This document shows positions 6,398 through 13,484 of a DNA stretch of 13,484 nucleotides, in pieces. The notes beneath the pieces are model-generated. The model was not told the origin of the DNA. It was given only the letters and a program-made list of their open reading frames with translations, and did not search any database. The DNA comes from Clostridium sp. CAG:1013 (GTDB taxonomy: Bacteria; Bacillota; Clostridia; Oscillospirales; Acutalibacteraceae): contig HF972634.1 in assembly GCA_000432995.1 (NCBI GenBank), forward strand, positions 59,177-72,660. The letters run 5' to 3'. A program made the translations under genes and the position numbers. Each line of letters begins with the position of its first letter. Position 1 is the first letter of the stretch.

Positions 6398-6419
6398 AAG
6401 TATGGACGTGTCCATACTT
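6398..6419. promoter_or_regulatory. 22-bp dyad: candidate operator or leader hairpin
   Basis: Arms AAGTATGGAC (6398-6407) and GTCCATACTT (6410-6419) are perfect reverse complements around a central GT. The length and symmetry suit a dimeric LuxR-type regulator site. In RNA it would give a 9-bp stem with a CGTG loop. It ends 17 bases before the Shine-Dalgarno AAGGAGG (6437-6443), so binding or folding here could affect expression of the SLH protein. Confidence 0.55.
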
Positions 6420-6450
6420 AGACAGTTCTGTTTGGTAAGGAGGAGTCCTT

Positions 6451-9400
6451 ATGAAAAAAAGATTTATAAGTCTGTTCCTGGTGGCGGCGCTATGCCTTAC
6501 CATGCTGCCCGCTGCGGCGTTGGCAGATGTGGTTGTGGTGAATCCCGGCGGCGATGGTGGGGACACCACTGTGGAGGTCAATCCAGGCGGGGGTGGAGAT
6601 GCGGTGGTGGTCATTCCCGGCAATGACGGAAATGTCACCGTGGTGGTGGACCCCACTCAGGATGAAAAGGAGCCCCTTGGCATCGGCGACTCTGTCTTTT
6701 TTGCCGGGCATGAGTGGTACATCATCGGCACGGAAACCGAGGGCGTCACTGCTCCTGAGGGCTGCTACACCCTGTTTGGCAAAAGCAACGACTTTGGTAC
6801 CACCGCGTTCCGAACGGAAGCAAACGGTGGTGATATGTTTAACAGTCTAGCTTACTGCTATAAGGACAGCGACCTGTATAATTCGTTGGCGGAAATCGCC
6901 AATGGTCTTTCCGACGAGGAAAAAGCCAACATCGTTCCCCGGGAAACTCTGGACGATATCATGCTTAAAATGACCAACGATGTGGTGGCTGACCAGCTGC
7001 TGTGGCCCATCGGCCGAACGGAAGCTTGGAGCATTGACGTGTCCATGCTCCGATTTGACACGGAATACTGGGGGCGTACAGGTAATATGGGGACCGGAGC
7101 TACTGACGTTTTCGTAACTCCTGAACCATCGCCTGATCATCCTACTCCTAAGCCTACTCCCACCCCCACTCCTGCCCCCACGCCTACTCCCGAGCCATTC
7201 TCTACGCCGATTCCTACCTGCCAAAGCTTTAATGTATTCGCTTATAATCCGGACGGCAGTGAGAGATGGGAAGCCGATGCAGGTGTATTGGGTACTCGAG
7301 CCTCCACGGCAACCAATGTGTTTGCCATCCGTCCCGCCATGTATGTGAAAACTGAGGCGGTGGCACAGGATACTGTGGGCAACCCCCTTACCGGCGGAGA
7401 GGTGTACTTTGGAGGCCAGACCTGGTATATTGTGGGCATGGGGGAGACCGGCCCGGTGGCAGGCCCGGCGAACACCCTCACCCTGTTCGCGGCCTCCAAC
7501 CTTCCTGACCCGAACGGTGGGTCCCAGCTTGTAAAGACCAGCACTAGTTACAGCGAAAGCCCGCTGCGCACTGCCATGGATGGGGTGGGGGACACCCTGG
7601 GCCTTACGGACAAGGAAAAGTCCCTGATATCCAGCCGGAGCCTGACCACGGCGGACGAGATCACCGGAAATTCCGTGACAGCCTCCTTCTGGCCCCTGTC
7701 CAAATCGGAATATGAGGCCATCCGGGAGAAGGACGAATCCCTTCTGACGGAGAAAAACTGGGATTACTGGCTGCGCACCACAGTGAAAGAGGATTGGGGC
7801 GGGTACGTGTATGGAGGAACCAAGGAGGGCTATGCTCAGTCGTATAAAGCAGGTGATGGCGGCTTTTACAACGCTGTGCGCCCGGCTTTTTATCTGGATA
7901 TCTCGGATCTGTTCTTTGCCGCGGGAGAATCCAGTATGCCCTTTGACAGTTACGTTCCGTGCCAGCTGAGATCCCCCGGCGCGAATGCCGATTGGAACTT
8001 TACTTTGTTCGACCAAAGCCTGAGCCTGACCATGATGGCCGGGTCCGCCCAGGCGGGGGAGAGCCTGACCTTCCAATACAACGGCACCCAGGGAGAGAAT
8101 AATTGCCTGGCCTATGTGGTGGAAAAGGCCTCTGTGTCGGGCGTGCCACTCTATTACGGCAGCACAGCCAGCCTGAGTGACAGCGGCAGCGGCACAGTCA
8201 CTGTGCCCCTGGGCGGCAGCAGCGGTTTGGAGGACGATGACTATACCCTGCGGTTCTACACTGAGAGCTGGTGTGAGGACAGCAGCCTCTACTTCGCCAG
8301 CGAAACGGTGGACCTGACTATTCATGTGGAAAACGGTGTGGTCACCATCACCGATATGGGAGATGTGATAGAAGCGGCCAATGTCCTCAACGTGAGGATC
8401 GACCAGCCTGGGCCCACTGTAGAGGCTGGCCAACAAAAGCAGTTCACGGCAACCGTCAACGTTGATAACTTTGGATGGTACGACCATGTGGTGATCTGGT
8501 CCATAACAGGAGCGAATAGCAGGGGCACCACCATTTCTGACACTGGACTGCTCACCGTGGCCATGGATGAAACGGCAAGCAGCCTGCAAGTCACCGCTAC
8601 TTCCAGGCAGGACTCCAGCAAGTACGATACCACCATGGTGACGGTAAATCCCCATACCCATATAGGTGTATGGAATGTGGGCGGCAATGATCCCACCTGT
8701 ACAGAACCGGGATATAGGGACTATTACAGGTGTATAGTCTGTGAAAAGTATTTTGAGGATGAAGCCTGCACCAAGGAAATCACGGATCTGGATGCCTGGA
8801 GGGTCATTCCTCCCCTGGGACACACCTGGTCGGACACCTATCTGGCAGAAAACGCGGATGAGAGCAAGCACTACCATGTCTGTACCGTCTGTGGAGAAAA
8901 GAACGAGGGCGAATCCCACAGCTATGACAATGCTAAGGATTTAACTTGCAATGTTTGCGGCTATGTGCGGCAGCTTGTAGAGTATACTGTCACCTTTGAC
9001 GCCAATGGCGGCAGCGTGGGTGTGACTGAATCTGTCACCAAGGACGGGAAACTCACCAGTTTGCCTACGCCTACCCGCAGTGAATATGATTTTGACGGGT
9101 GGTATACAGCGGTAACGGGGGGCACAGAGGTGACTTCCGATACCGTCTTTGAGGAGGACACTACGGTTTATGCCCACTGGACGGAACGTTCGACTGGCGG
9201 TGAGACCACTGTGTCTACTCCCACCCCTGTGCCCACTGCACCTCCCGCGCCCACCGCAACTCCGGCGCCTACTAAGACCCCGGCACCTACCAAGACCCCG
9301 GCGCCATCCGCTTCTCCCACCCCCACCACCGAGCCCATCGTTGTTGAATCCGACGGTTGGAGTCAGGTGGAGAAAGTGGTGACGGAATCCTCTGAGGGAA

Positions 9401-10425
9401 GTACGATTGCTGTCAGCATGGGAGGTACCACTGAGATGCCCTCGAAGGTTCTTGAAACGGTGGCAGGTAAGGACGTGACCCTTGAATTGGATATGGGCAA
9501 GGGGGTTACCTGGACTATTAACGGTCAGAATGTGCCGAAGGACACTGATTTGGCCAGCTTGGATTTGGGTGTAAACATGGGTACCAACGACATTCCTCTG
9601 GATGTGATCCACACCGTTGGTGGGGAGAAGAATACAGTTCAGATGTCACTTACCCACAAGGGGCAATTTGGCTTTACCATGACTCTCACGGCCTCCTTGG
9701 GCGAGAGCAACGCTGGCTATTGGGCGAATCTCTACCACTACAATGAGGCTACCCAAACTATGGAATTTGAGGCGAGCACTCGGATTGGCAAGGACGGAAA
9801 CGTAACCCTTCCCCTGAGTCACGCTAGTCAGTATGCCATTGTTATTGACAAGGAGAACCATGGACTTCCTTTCACGGATGTGGGTAGCAGTGATTGGTAT
9901 ACGGCGGCAGTGCAGTATGTTTATCAAAATGGCATCATGGCCGGCACCAGCGCAACTACCTTCAAGCCGAACAGCACTCTGAATCGGGCCATGGTGGTGC
10001 AGATTCTCTACAATTTGGAGGGCCAGCCGCCCCTTCCTGAGGATAATCTAGGATATCCTTACTCAGATGTGAACGTTCAGGCTTGGTACGCTGATGCGGT
10101 GTATTGGGCAAGGACCACCGGCGTAGCCGAAGGCTACGAAAACAACGTTTTCCGTCCGAAGAAGGCAGTTACCCGCGAGGAACTGGCGCAGATGCTGTAC
10201 AACTACGCACAGTATAAGGGGATCATCTTACCAGCCTTGGGTGATCTGAGTAAGTTCCCTGATGGCGGTAAGGTCAGTAACTGGGCACAGACTGCAATGA
10301 GCTGGGCCACCGGATTACAAGTAATTAACGGATATGAGGATGGAACCCTCCGTCCCGGTGGCAGTACCACTCGGGCAGAAGCGGCTTCCATGATCGTGGG
10401 GCTGGCTACAAAACTAGTAAAATAA
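6451..10425 (+). CDS. Giant secreted SLH-anchored multidomain surface protein
   Basis: AAGGAGG (6437-6443) lies 7 bases before this ATG. The 1324-residue product has a signal peptide (about 1-25, MLPAAALA-D). It continues with a Gly/Val-rich segment and two DUF6273-like units (about 76-304 and 313-490). The first unit is split by a Pro-Thr linker (223-256). Next come a beta-rich region (511-627), an Ig-like Big_2-type domain (645-732) and a Cys-pair region (735-841; C761/C764, C811/C814, C833/C836). A Listeria-Bacteroides repeat (844-910, VTFDANGG...FDGWY) is followed by a second Pro-Thr linker (922-962) and a beta-rich domain (967-1130). Three SLH repeats close the protein (about 1139-1191, 1202-1257, 1267-1323; motifs LNRAM, VTREE, TTRAE). 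The SLH repeats should tether it to cell-wall polymer with the rest exposed. Adhesion or a structural surface role is likely; no enzyme motif is seen. Domain names are from recall. Confidence 0.93.
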   Translation: MKKRFISLFLVAALCLTMLPAAALADVVVVNPGGDGGDTTVEVNPGGGGDAVVVIPGNDGNVTVVVDPTQDEKEPLGIGDSVFFAGHEWYIIGTETEGVTAPEGCYTLFGKSNDFGTTAFRTEANGGDMFNSLAYCYKDSDLYNSLAEIANGLSDEEKANIVPRETLDDIMLKMTNDVVADQLLWPIGRTEAWSIDVSMLRFDTEYWGRTGNMGTGATDVFVTPEPSPDHPTPKPTPTPTPAPTPTPEPFSTPIPTCQSFNVFAYNPDGSERWEADAGVLGTRASTATNVFAIRPAMYVKTEAVAQDTVGNPLTGGEVYFGGQTWYIVGMGETGPVAGPANTLTLFAASNLPDPNGGSQLVKTSTSYSESPLRTAMDGVGDTLGLTDKEKSLISSRSLTTADEITGNSVTASFWPLSKSEYEAIREKDESLLTEKNWDYWLRTTVKEDWGGYVYGGTKEGYAQSYKAGDGGFYNAVRPAFYLDISDLFFAAGESSMPFDSYVPCQLRSPGANADWNFTLFDQSLSLTMMAGSAQAGESLTFQYNGTQGENNCLAYVVEKASVSGVPLYYGSTASLSDSGSGTVTVPLGGSSGLEDDDYTLRFYTESWCEDSSLYFASETVDLTIHVENGVVTITDMGDVIEAANVLNVRIDQPGPTVEAGQQKQFTATVNVDNFGWYDHVVIWSITGANSRGTTISDTGLLTVAMDETASSLQVTATSRQDSSKYDTTMVTVNPHTHIGVWNVGGNDPTCTEPGYRDYYRCIVCEKYFEDEACTKEITDLDAWRVIPPLGHTWSDTYLAENADESKHYHVCTVCGEKNEGESHSYDNAKDLTCNVCGYVRQLVEYTVTFDANGGSVGVTESVTKDGKLTSLPTPTRSEYDFDGWYTAVTGGTEVTSDTVFEEDTTVYAHWTERSTGGETTVSTPTPVPTAPPAPTATPAPTKTPAPTKTPAPSASPTPTTEPIVVESDGWSQVEKVVTESSEGSTIAVSMGGTTEMPSKVLETVAGKDVTLELDMGKGVTWTINGQNVPKDTDLASLDLGVNMGTNDIPLDVIHTVGGEKNTVQMSLTHKGQFGFTMTLTASLGESNAGYWANLYHYNEATQTMEFEASTRIGKDGNVTLPLSHASQYAIVIDKENHGLPFTDVGSSDWYTAAVQYVYQNGIMAGTSATTFKPNSTLNRAMVVQILYNLEGQPPLPEDNLGYPYSDVNVQAWYADAVYWARTTGVAEGYENNVFRPKKAVTREELAQMLYNYAQYKGIILPALGDLSKFPDGGKVSNWAQTAMSWATGLQVINGYEDGTLRPGGSTTRAEAASMIVGLATKLVK
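9262..9306 (+). repeat. 18-bp tandem repeat encoding the APTKTP linker
   Basis: Two full copies and half of a third of an 18-base unit (9262-9279, 9280-9297, 9298-9306) encode APTKTP repeats in the second Pro-Thr linker. Copies differ by single bases. Such in-frame repeats can change the linker length by slippage. Confidence 0.7.
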
Positions 10426-10440
10426 TGTGTGCAATGCAGG

Positions 10441-10468
10441 AAAGGCCGGGATTATTCCCGGCCTTTTT
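10441..10468 (+). terminator. Intrinsic terminator, copy 3 of the AAAGGCCGGGA family
   Basis: AAAGGCCGGGA (10441-10451), loop TTAT, TCCCGGCCTTT (10456-10466) with two further T, then GCTTAC. The perfect 11-bp stem starts 15 bases after the giant SLH gene stop. Confidence 0.9.
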
Positions 10469-10841
10469 GCTTACCTCGAAGTGAGGCTTGGGTCGACTTA
10501 AAAACTGTGTTGTAAATCAGAAAAGGCCCGTGAAAAAAATTCCTGGCCAAGGAGGGATCCGCCAAAAGGCAGGGCATTTTAGACCATGTCAGCAACAAAA
10601 CAATTAACAAGAATGACAATTTATATAAAAATCTTTATATTATAAAAGAAATATGATAAACTTTGTTTAAGGTATCCTTTTTTGAAAAGTGACATTGGCA
10701 CTTTGGGTGAGGAATTATCCGGAAGCTTCTCTGGTTTGCTCAAGGATTCCGGACTTTAATTTTTGTGGATAGAACTTAAATTTCTTTTGTCAGCTTTCTC
10801 TTTGAAAAGGCAAGAAAAACAGAAAGAGGATGTGATACATT
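10469..10841 (+). other. Intergenic region upstream of the lipoprotein-permease operon
   Basis: No gene is seen in these 373 bases. An A/T-rich stretch (10600-10675) contains several TATAAA/TATGAT-like hexamers and probably holds the operon promoter, but no single -35/-10 pair stands out. Two hairpins follow: AAAGTG (10686-10691) with CACTTT (10699-10704), and TCCGGAA (10718-10724) with TTCCGGA (10747-10753), the latter followed by a T-rich run from 10755. The start codon at 10842 has only a distant GAGG (10826-10829). Confidence 0.5.
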
Positions 10842-11990
10842 ATGAAAAAAAGCAGTATTTGGCTCTGTTTGCTCTTCATGGGTCTTTGGTTATTATCCGG
10901 TTGTTCAGGCCAAGAACGTTCCACTGTGGCAGATGAGCTGCCTTCTACCTTGACCATTTCTGCCCAGATGCCTGAGGAATACCCACAGACCGTAACAAAA
11001 TATCAGGTAGACTGGTGCAATGTGGAGGAGGAGACAGCTAAAAACATCCTGATGCGCAACGAGGCAACCCAGCGGGAGGAGTGGGCTCAGGGGCCCATGT
11101 TGCGAGCGGAAGGAGACGGGGTGGACGAGACGCTCATGCTGCTTCAGACGGTCACACCGGGAGGTTTGATCTATCATTGGGAGACGGCAGAAACGGCAAG
11201 AATCTTTGACGATTGCGATAAACTGCGAAAGCATCGCCCCTATGAGTATACCGGAGACAGTTTGTCCCAGTCCTTGGGAAACCTGGAAATGGAGGAATAT
11301 CCGGCGGAGGAAGACCTGTCTTTTTTGCCGTATACAGAGGCCAAGTCCCAGCTGGAGAAAACTATGGCTGCCTGCGGAATGCCGTCGTTAGAGATCTATT
11401 TCAGCGAATGTCATACGCAAGACTTAATGAATAAGAACTTGGAGATCTACAACAATGCTTTGACATTGCCCGAAAACGCATGGATAGACACGGGAGAACC
11501 TATTGAGCTTTTCACGACAGCGGAGGAGCACTACTATTTTGCCTACCGGCAGGTGCAGGATGGCATCCCTTTTACCAGCGCCATCTGGCCCCGGTCTGTG
11601 CGGAGCGAGGCAACAGAGACAGTCGTTACCGCTTTGGTGAGCGAAGACGGCTTGATCGAGCTAAAGGCCAATGGGCTGTATACTATTGGGGAGGCTTTGG
11701 GGAGCTGCACCTTAATCTCCCCGCAAGAAGCGGTAAACGTATATGTGGAGGAATACACCCAAGCTATTCACTTTGAAAATACCTGTATTTCCGGAGTGGA
11801 GCTGAATTACGTGGTGGTGAAGGATGGGGAGTCGTACATTGCCCGCCCAGCTTGGATGCTTACCCTAGAGACAGATAAAACCACAGAGGAAACTTCAGAA
11901 CAGGCGGCCTATGATTATGTAGAGTTCCAGACCCTGGCGGTCTCCGCAGATACCGGTATCATCTTAGAAAGGGAGACGGATACACGATGA
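10842..11990 (+). CDS. Lipoprotein of unknown function, first gene of a lipoprotein-permease operon
   Basis: The N-terminus MKKSSIWLC followed by a hydrophobic stretch and the lipobox LLSGC (Cys21) marks an exported lipoprotein anchored in the outer leaflet of the cytoplasmic membrane. The remaining 361 residues are acidic, and I do not recognise the family. The C-terminal part (from about residue 270) alternates short beta-like segments with conserved-looking turns (ISPQEAVNVY, GVELNYVVVKDGESY, ARPAWML, AVSADTGIIL). This recalls the YycI/PepSY type of extracellular fold, but it is only a resemblance. The stop overlaps the next start by ATGA, so it is translationally coupled to the permease at 11987 and presumably works with it as an extracellular partner. 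The ribosome binding site is weak (GAGG, 12 bases upstream). Confidence 0.85.
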   Translation: MKKSSIWLCLLFMGLWLLSGCSGQERSTVADELPSTLTISAQMPEEYPQTVTKYQVDWCNVEEETAKNILMRNEATQREEWAQGPMLRAEGDGVDETLMLLQTVTPGGLIYHWETAETARIFDDCDKLRKHRPYEYTGDSLSQSLGNLEMEEYPAEEDLSFLPYTEAKSQLEKTMAACGMPSLEIYFSECHTQDLMNKNLEIYNNALTLPENAWIDTGEPIELFTTAEEHYYFAYRQVQDGIPFTSAIWPRSVRSEATETVVTALVSEDGLIELKANGLYTIGEALGSCTLISPQEAVNVYVEEYTQAIHFENTCISGVELNYVVVKDGESYIARPAWMLTLETDKTTEETSEQAAYDYVEFQTLAVSADTGIILERETDTR

Positions 11991-12763
11991 GAATTGTACA
12001 TGCTCTTTCCGTGCAGCTGCGGCAGGTGTGCTCCTGGAAGCTGCTCAGCTGTATGTTGATTTTCGCGGTGGTGCAAGGGATAGCTATCTCTGGACTTATG
12101 TATGCAACGCCTGATCCCTCCGCCCTTTATTATTATGTTCTCAGCACCACCTCGGGAACTACTTACCTGACATTTTATGTTTTGCCAACCATCCCTTTTT
12201 CCATGAGCCTGGCCCAAGAATGGGACGCTCATGCCACACCCTACTGGATCATCCGCAGCGGCGGTGGAGTATACACTTTTTCTAAGCTGGCAGGCGGAGC
12301 AGCAGCAGGCTTTCTCACGGTAGGAGGGGGCAGCCTGTTGTTCCTCATTTCCGCTGGAATCATCGCAGGGAATTTCGGACCTTCTGAAGGGATTGATACA
12401 ATTTATCAATCTCTGATGGAACAGGGTCAAGTTATGTGGGCACTATTCCTGTTCATCCTACATAACGCCCTTTCCGGCGCCACCATTGGTATGCTGGGAA
12501 CCTTTTTCACCATTCTCTTTCACAATCAGTTTGTGGGGGTGGCGGCTCCTCTGTCTTTTTACTTGCTGCTCACCCGGCTGCTCACAGGGTTTCCCATTGC
12601 GGAAAATTCCGTCTATTGGCCCTCTTCCTGGTTTTCTGCCATTCATGTAGGAGACTCCGCATACCAGGTGTTTGGAGAAAAAGTGCTGATTACCGTCATT
12701 CTGTGTGGAGTGATGTGCTTGGTTGGAATCCTCGTGATGAAAAGGAGGCTTCGTCATGCGTAG
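11987..12763 (+). CDS. ABC-2-like permease, six membrane helices
   Basis: ATG overlaps the lipoprotein stop codon (ATGA), so translation is coupled. The 258-residue protein has about six hydrophobic helices (about residues 19-40, 56-76, 100-128, 148-176, 178-198, 232-252) and a basic C-terminus (KRRLRHA), the usual plan of an ABC-2 permease subunit. In the loop between helices 2 and 3 it carries E78-x-D80, R90-x-G92 and K100-L101, a pattern also found in the next gene, which suggests that the two are paralogues forming a heterodimer. No ATPase motif is present. The substrate is unknown. The family assignment rests on topology and context, not on a diagnostic motif. Confidence 0.75.
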   Translation: MRIVHALSVQLRQVCSWKLLSCMLIFAVVQGIAISGLMYATPDPSALYYYVLSTTSGTTYLTFYVLPTIPFSMSLAQEWDAHATPYWIIRSGGGVYTFSKLAGGAAAGFLTVGGGSLLFLISAGIIAGNFGPSEGIDTIYQSLMEQGQVMWALFLFILHNALSGATIGMLGTFFTILFHNQFVGVAAPLSFYLLLTRLLTGFPIAENSVYWPSSWFSAIHVGDSAYQVFGEKVLITVILCGVMCLVGILVMKRRLRHA

Positions 12764-13484
12764 TATCCAGATGGCGGTCACATCCGCGGGAATTTGCTTC
12801 CGCCGCCGGCTGAACAATTCCAAAAGCTACTTGGCCCTGGCAGTCATGGCGATTTTCAGCTTTTACATTTACAGCCCTGTTTGCCAGTTGGCGTCCTATT
12901 ATCAGATGTCCTGCCCCCCTTGGCTGTTTCCTTTCTTTATGTCCTTTCCCATTATGCTGATGGTTCACGGCGGCCTCTGCTTGCTGCTGTTCTCCGATGG
13001 TGGAGAGAACGATGGCTACTCCTACCTGATGCTAGCCCGCTGCGGCCGGAAAGCCACCATGATTGGCAGGCTATTGGAGGTGCTGTTCACATCATTTCTC
13101 TACGCTTTAACGCTTTTGGTGTTTTCCGTAGTGTTCATTTTGCCAGTGTTGGGCTGGGACAGTGATTGGGGCACGCTGCTGCGTAGCTTGGCGGAATCTT
13201 CCGGCATTATGGCGGAGCAATCCGGTGTTTCCTTGTCCTTCGTGGTGTCCCCGGAGTGTATTTCCCTGTTTGCGCCCCTAGAGGCGGTGGGCCTTTCTTT
13301 TCTTTGCTTGTGGCTTTCCGCGGCATTTATCGGGGTGCTTATCACCTTCTGCCGGGTCTACTGGGAGAGGTCCGTGGGAGTCATCGTGGCGGGATTTTTC
13401 GTAGGCATTGCCCTGTTTGCTCTTTACTTGGGACTGATCACCATTGGCTATTGGCTGCAATTTATTTCGCCGCTGAGTTGGAGT
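12756..13484 (+). CDS. Second ABC-2-like permease, 3'-truncated by window edge
   Basis: The frame starts at ATG 12756 and stays open for 243 codons to the last base, so the stop lies outside. It overlaps the previous gene by 8 bases and has AAAGGAGG (12741-12748) 7 bases upstream. The product begins MRSIQMAVTSAGICFRRRL and shows five or six hydrophobic segments in the visible part (about 25-45, 55-79, 106-133, 173-200, 210-236). After the second helix it has E84-x-D86, R95-x-G97 and R105-L106, matching the order and near-spacing in the upstream permease. It is therefore likely a paralogous half of the same transporter. The expected ATP-binding subunit should follow downstream. The substrate is unknown. 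Confidence 0.8.
   Translation, partial: MRSIQMAVTSAGICFRRRLNNSKSYLALAVMAIFSFYIYSPVCQLASYYQMSCPPWLFPFFMSFPIMLMVHGGLCLLLFSDGGENDGYSYLMLARCGRKATMIGRLLEVLFTSFLYALTLLVFSVVFILPVLGWDSDWGTLLRSLAESSGIMAEQSGVSLSFVVSPECISLFAPLEAVGLSFLCLWLSAAFIGVLITFCRVYWERSVGVIVAGFFVGIALFALYLGLITIGYWLQFISPLSWS

Noticed and set aside
6191..6415. 74-codon minus-strand frame in the regulator-SLH intergenic region
   Set aside because: No ribosome binding site precedes its ATG, the start lies inside the 22-bp dyad, and it crosses two inverted repeats and the likely promoter. It is treated as part of a possible repeat, not a gene.
7124..7218. Pro-Thr-coding repeats considered as a CRISPR or minisatellite array
   Set aside because: The repeats are short, degenerate, in frame and inside a surface protein gene. 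They encode a linker and lack spacer-repeat organisation.
6847..8919. 690-codon open frame on the minus strand
   Set aside because: It lies wholly inside the giant SLH gene, whose frame has a ribosome binding site, signal peptide and recognisable domains. The antisense frame has none of these and is explained by composition bias.

Overview
The window looks like a chromosomal segment from a Gram-positive anaerobe of the Clostridia, most likely an Oscillospiraceae-type gut bacterium. This is inferred from strong AGGAGG-type ribosome binding sites, two S-layer-homology (SLH) surface proteins, a CAP-SLH protein, DUF6273-like and Listeria-Bacteroides-repeat surface domains with Pro-Thr linkers, and intermediate base composition. 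All genes lie on the + strand. No RNA genes, CRISPR arrays, transposases or phage genes were seen.

Layout: (1) 1-1398, the 3' part of a type I sulfatase gene, with an intrinsic terminator at 1512-1543. (2) 1747-2796, a secreted protein with three N-terminal SLH repeats and a C-terminal CAP domain; its leader holds a terminator-like hairpin that could act as an attenuator. (3) 3134-4498, an unrecognised four-helix membrane protein with a long cytoplasmic coiled coil, preceded by an extended-minus-10 promoter and a structured leader. (4) 4859-6058, a regulator with an N-terminal excisionase-type helix-turn-helix and a C-terminal LuxR-type helix-turn-helix. (5) 6059-6450, an intergenic stretch crowded with inverted repeats. 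(6) 6451-10425, a 1324-residue secreted multidomain protein ending in three SLH domains. (7) 10842 to the window end, a translationally coupled set: a lipoprotein, a six-helix ABC-2-like permease, and a second related permease that runs off the window still open.

Most transcription units are bounded by clear terminators, so genes 1-6 appear to be largely single-gene units. Three terminators (after the coiled-coil protein, the regulator and the giant SLH protein) have almost identical arms. The last three genes overlap by 4 and 8 bases and are surely one operon; an ATPase partner would be expected beyond the right edge. The regulator sits directly upstream of the giant surface protein, and two perfect palindromic elements lie between them. 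Local control of the surface protein by this regulator is an attractive but untested idea. The common theme is the cell envelope: two SLH-anchored exoproteins, a membrane coiled-coil protein, a lipoprotein-permease system and a sulfatase.
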